Assembly (NCBI GenBank): GCA_026874595.1
Contig: CM049309.1
Span: forward strand, 7,651,076 to 7,715,075
Source: Sipunculus nudus
Lineage: Eukaryota > Annelida > Sipuncula > Golfingiida > Sipunculidae
Direction: 5' to 3'
DNA: 64,000 nucleotides
In this document: positions 63,742 to 64,000 of the stretch, piece by piece
How the letters are laid out: each line of letters opens with the position of its first letter
Position numbering within the stretch: position 1 is the first letter of the stretch
Made by a program: the position numbers and the translations under genes
Notes under the pieces: model-generated
Databases searched by the model: none
Seen by the model: the letters and a program-made list of their open reading frames with translations, nothing else
What the model was told of the DNA's origin: nothing

Positions 63742-63764
63742 TGACGTCGCATTGACTGACGTCA
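63742..63764 (+). promoter_or_regulatory. Pair of CRE-type sites
   Basis: TGACGTCG (63742-63749) and TGACGTCA (63757-63764) lie 15 bases apart, start to start. They are about 60-80 bases before an ATG at 63824 with a good splice donor downstream. Paired CREs are seen in some cAMP-inducible internal promoters. Confidence 0.35.
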
Positions 63765-63823
63765 TCAGCTGGACTTGCTGTATCTCTGTTCTCCAGTGCT
63801 GAATATATCATTGTCATTGTGAA

Positions 63824-63872
63824 ATGTCTTCCCATATTTTGGATTATTTGTCTCATATGAATTACGTGCAAG
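63824..63872 (+). other. Candidate short first coding exon (uncertain)
   Basis: An ATG at 63824 opens MSSHILDYLSHMNYVQ and meets a near-perfect donor CAAG|GTAAGA at 63873. I do not recognise the peptide. It is supported only by the start context, the donor and the CRE pair just upstream, and could be chance. Confidence 0.2.
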
Positions 63873-64000
63873 GTAAGACATTATTATTCAACAGTCAGCC
63901 TGTGGAATGGCTCCTGCAACCTTTGGCCTGGAACTTCTTATACTGTCTCCTTTGTATAAGAAATATCCTGGAAAACATGCCAACACAGGCACTGGTGCAG
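63873..64000 (+). other. Window end, no gene seen
   Basis: Nothing recognised; the sequence would be intron if the candidate exon is real. Confidence 0.3.

Overview
This is animal nuclear DNA, very probably from a bivalve mollusc. One exon is certain: the second half of a Smad2/3-type MH1 domain at 54738-54931 on the + strand, with clean splice sites. No other Smad exon is visible, so much of the window is probably Smad intron or 5' flank. The bivalve assignment is an inference from the repeat style: short tetranucleotide (GTCY)n tracts, core tandem repeats of about 280-300 bp, and Helitron/Helentron-like ends resembling the 'pearl' and DINE-1 classes.

Most of the rest is a mosaic of short non-autonomous elements, which I sort into five families by their ends. 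HLE-A starts GTATCCCC and carries 288-bp units. HLE-B starts GTATCCGCC and carries units of about 277 bp. HLE-C starts AGCCCTCAGCC and carries units of about 300 bp. HLE-D starts AGCTCAGCTGAC and ends CTTG. HLE-E starts the same way and ends CTAG or CTTG. All share one layout: a 5' hairpin, the left arm of that hairpin repeated as an inverted repeat near the 3' end, then a short 3' hairpin, then a terminal CTAG, CTGG or CTTG, with no visible target-site duplication. No Rep/helicase gene is present, so they would be moved by an enzyme encoded elsewhere.

Layout: 1-13.2 kb holds HLE-B, E, A-fragment, C and B copies in AT-rich DNA. From 13.2 to 23.3 kb, two palindrome-rich inverted repeats enclose an HLE-D-related sequence that is split by a block of three head-to-tail HLE-A copies. 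From 23.6 to 28.8 kb there is a broken minus-strand LINE split by an HLE-D, which is itself split by an HLE-B. From 31 to 38.3 kb there are HLE-C, B and A copies. From 39 to 47 kb there are HLE-D copies, one nested in an older sibling. From 47.7 to 52.6 kb there are an HLE-B copy, a 31-bp minisatellite and an HLE-E split by an HLE-D. The Smad exon lies at 54.7 kb. HLE-A and HLE-E copies follow at 56.2-59.9 kb, and a mostly single-copy, probably intronic stretch runs to the end, with cAMP-response-like sites.

The most striking signal is in the cargo of these elements. The 288-bp units contain dense direct repeats of AGGTCA, the nuclear-receptor half-site, and the same 12-bp palindrome GGTGGCGCCACC recurs in families with unrelated ends. 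Related core units also sit between different termini, which suggests module exchange. Nearly all other open frames are by-products of repeats and are not annotated as genes.
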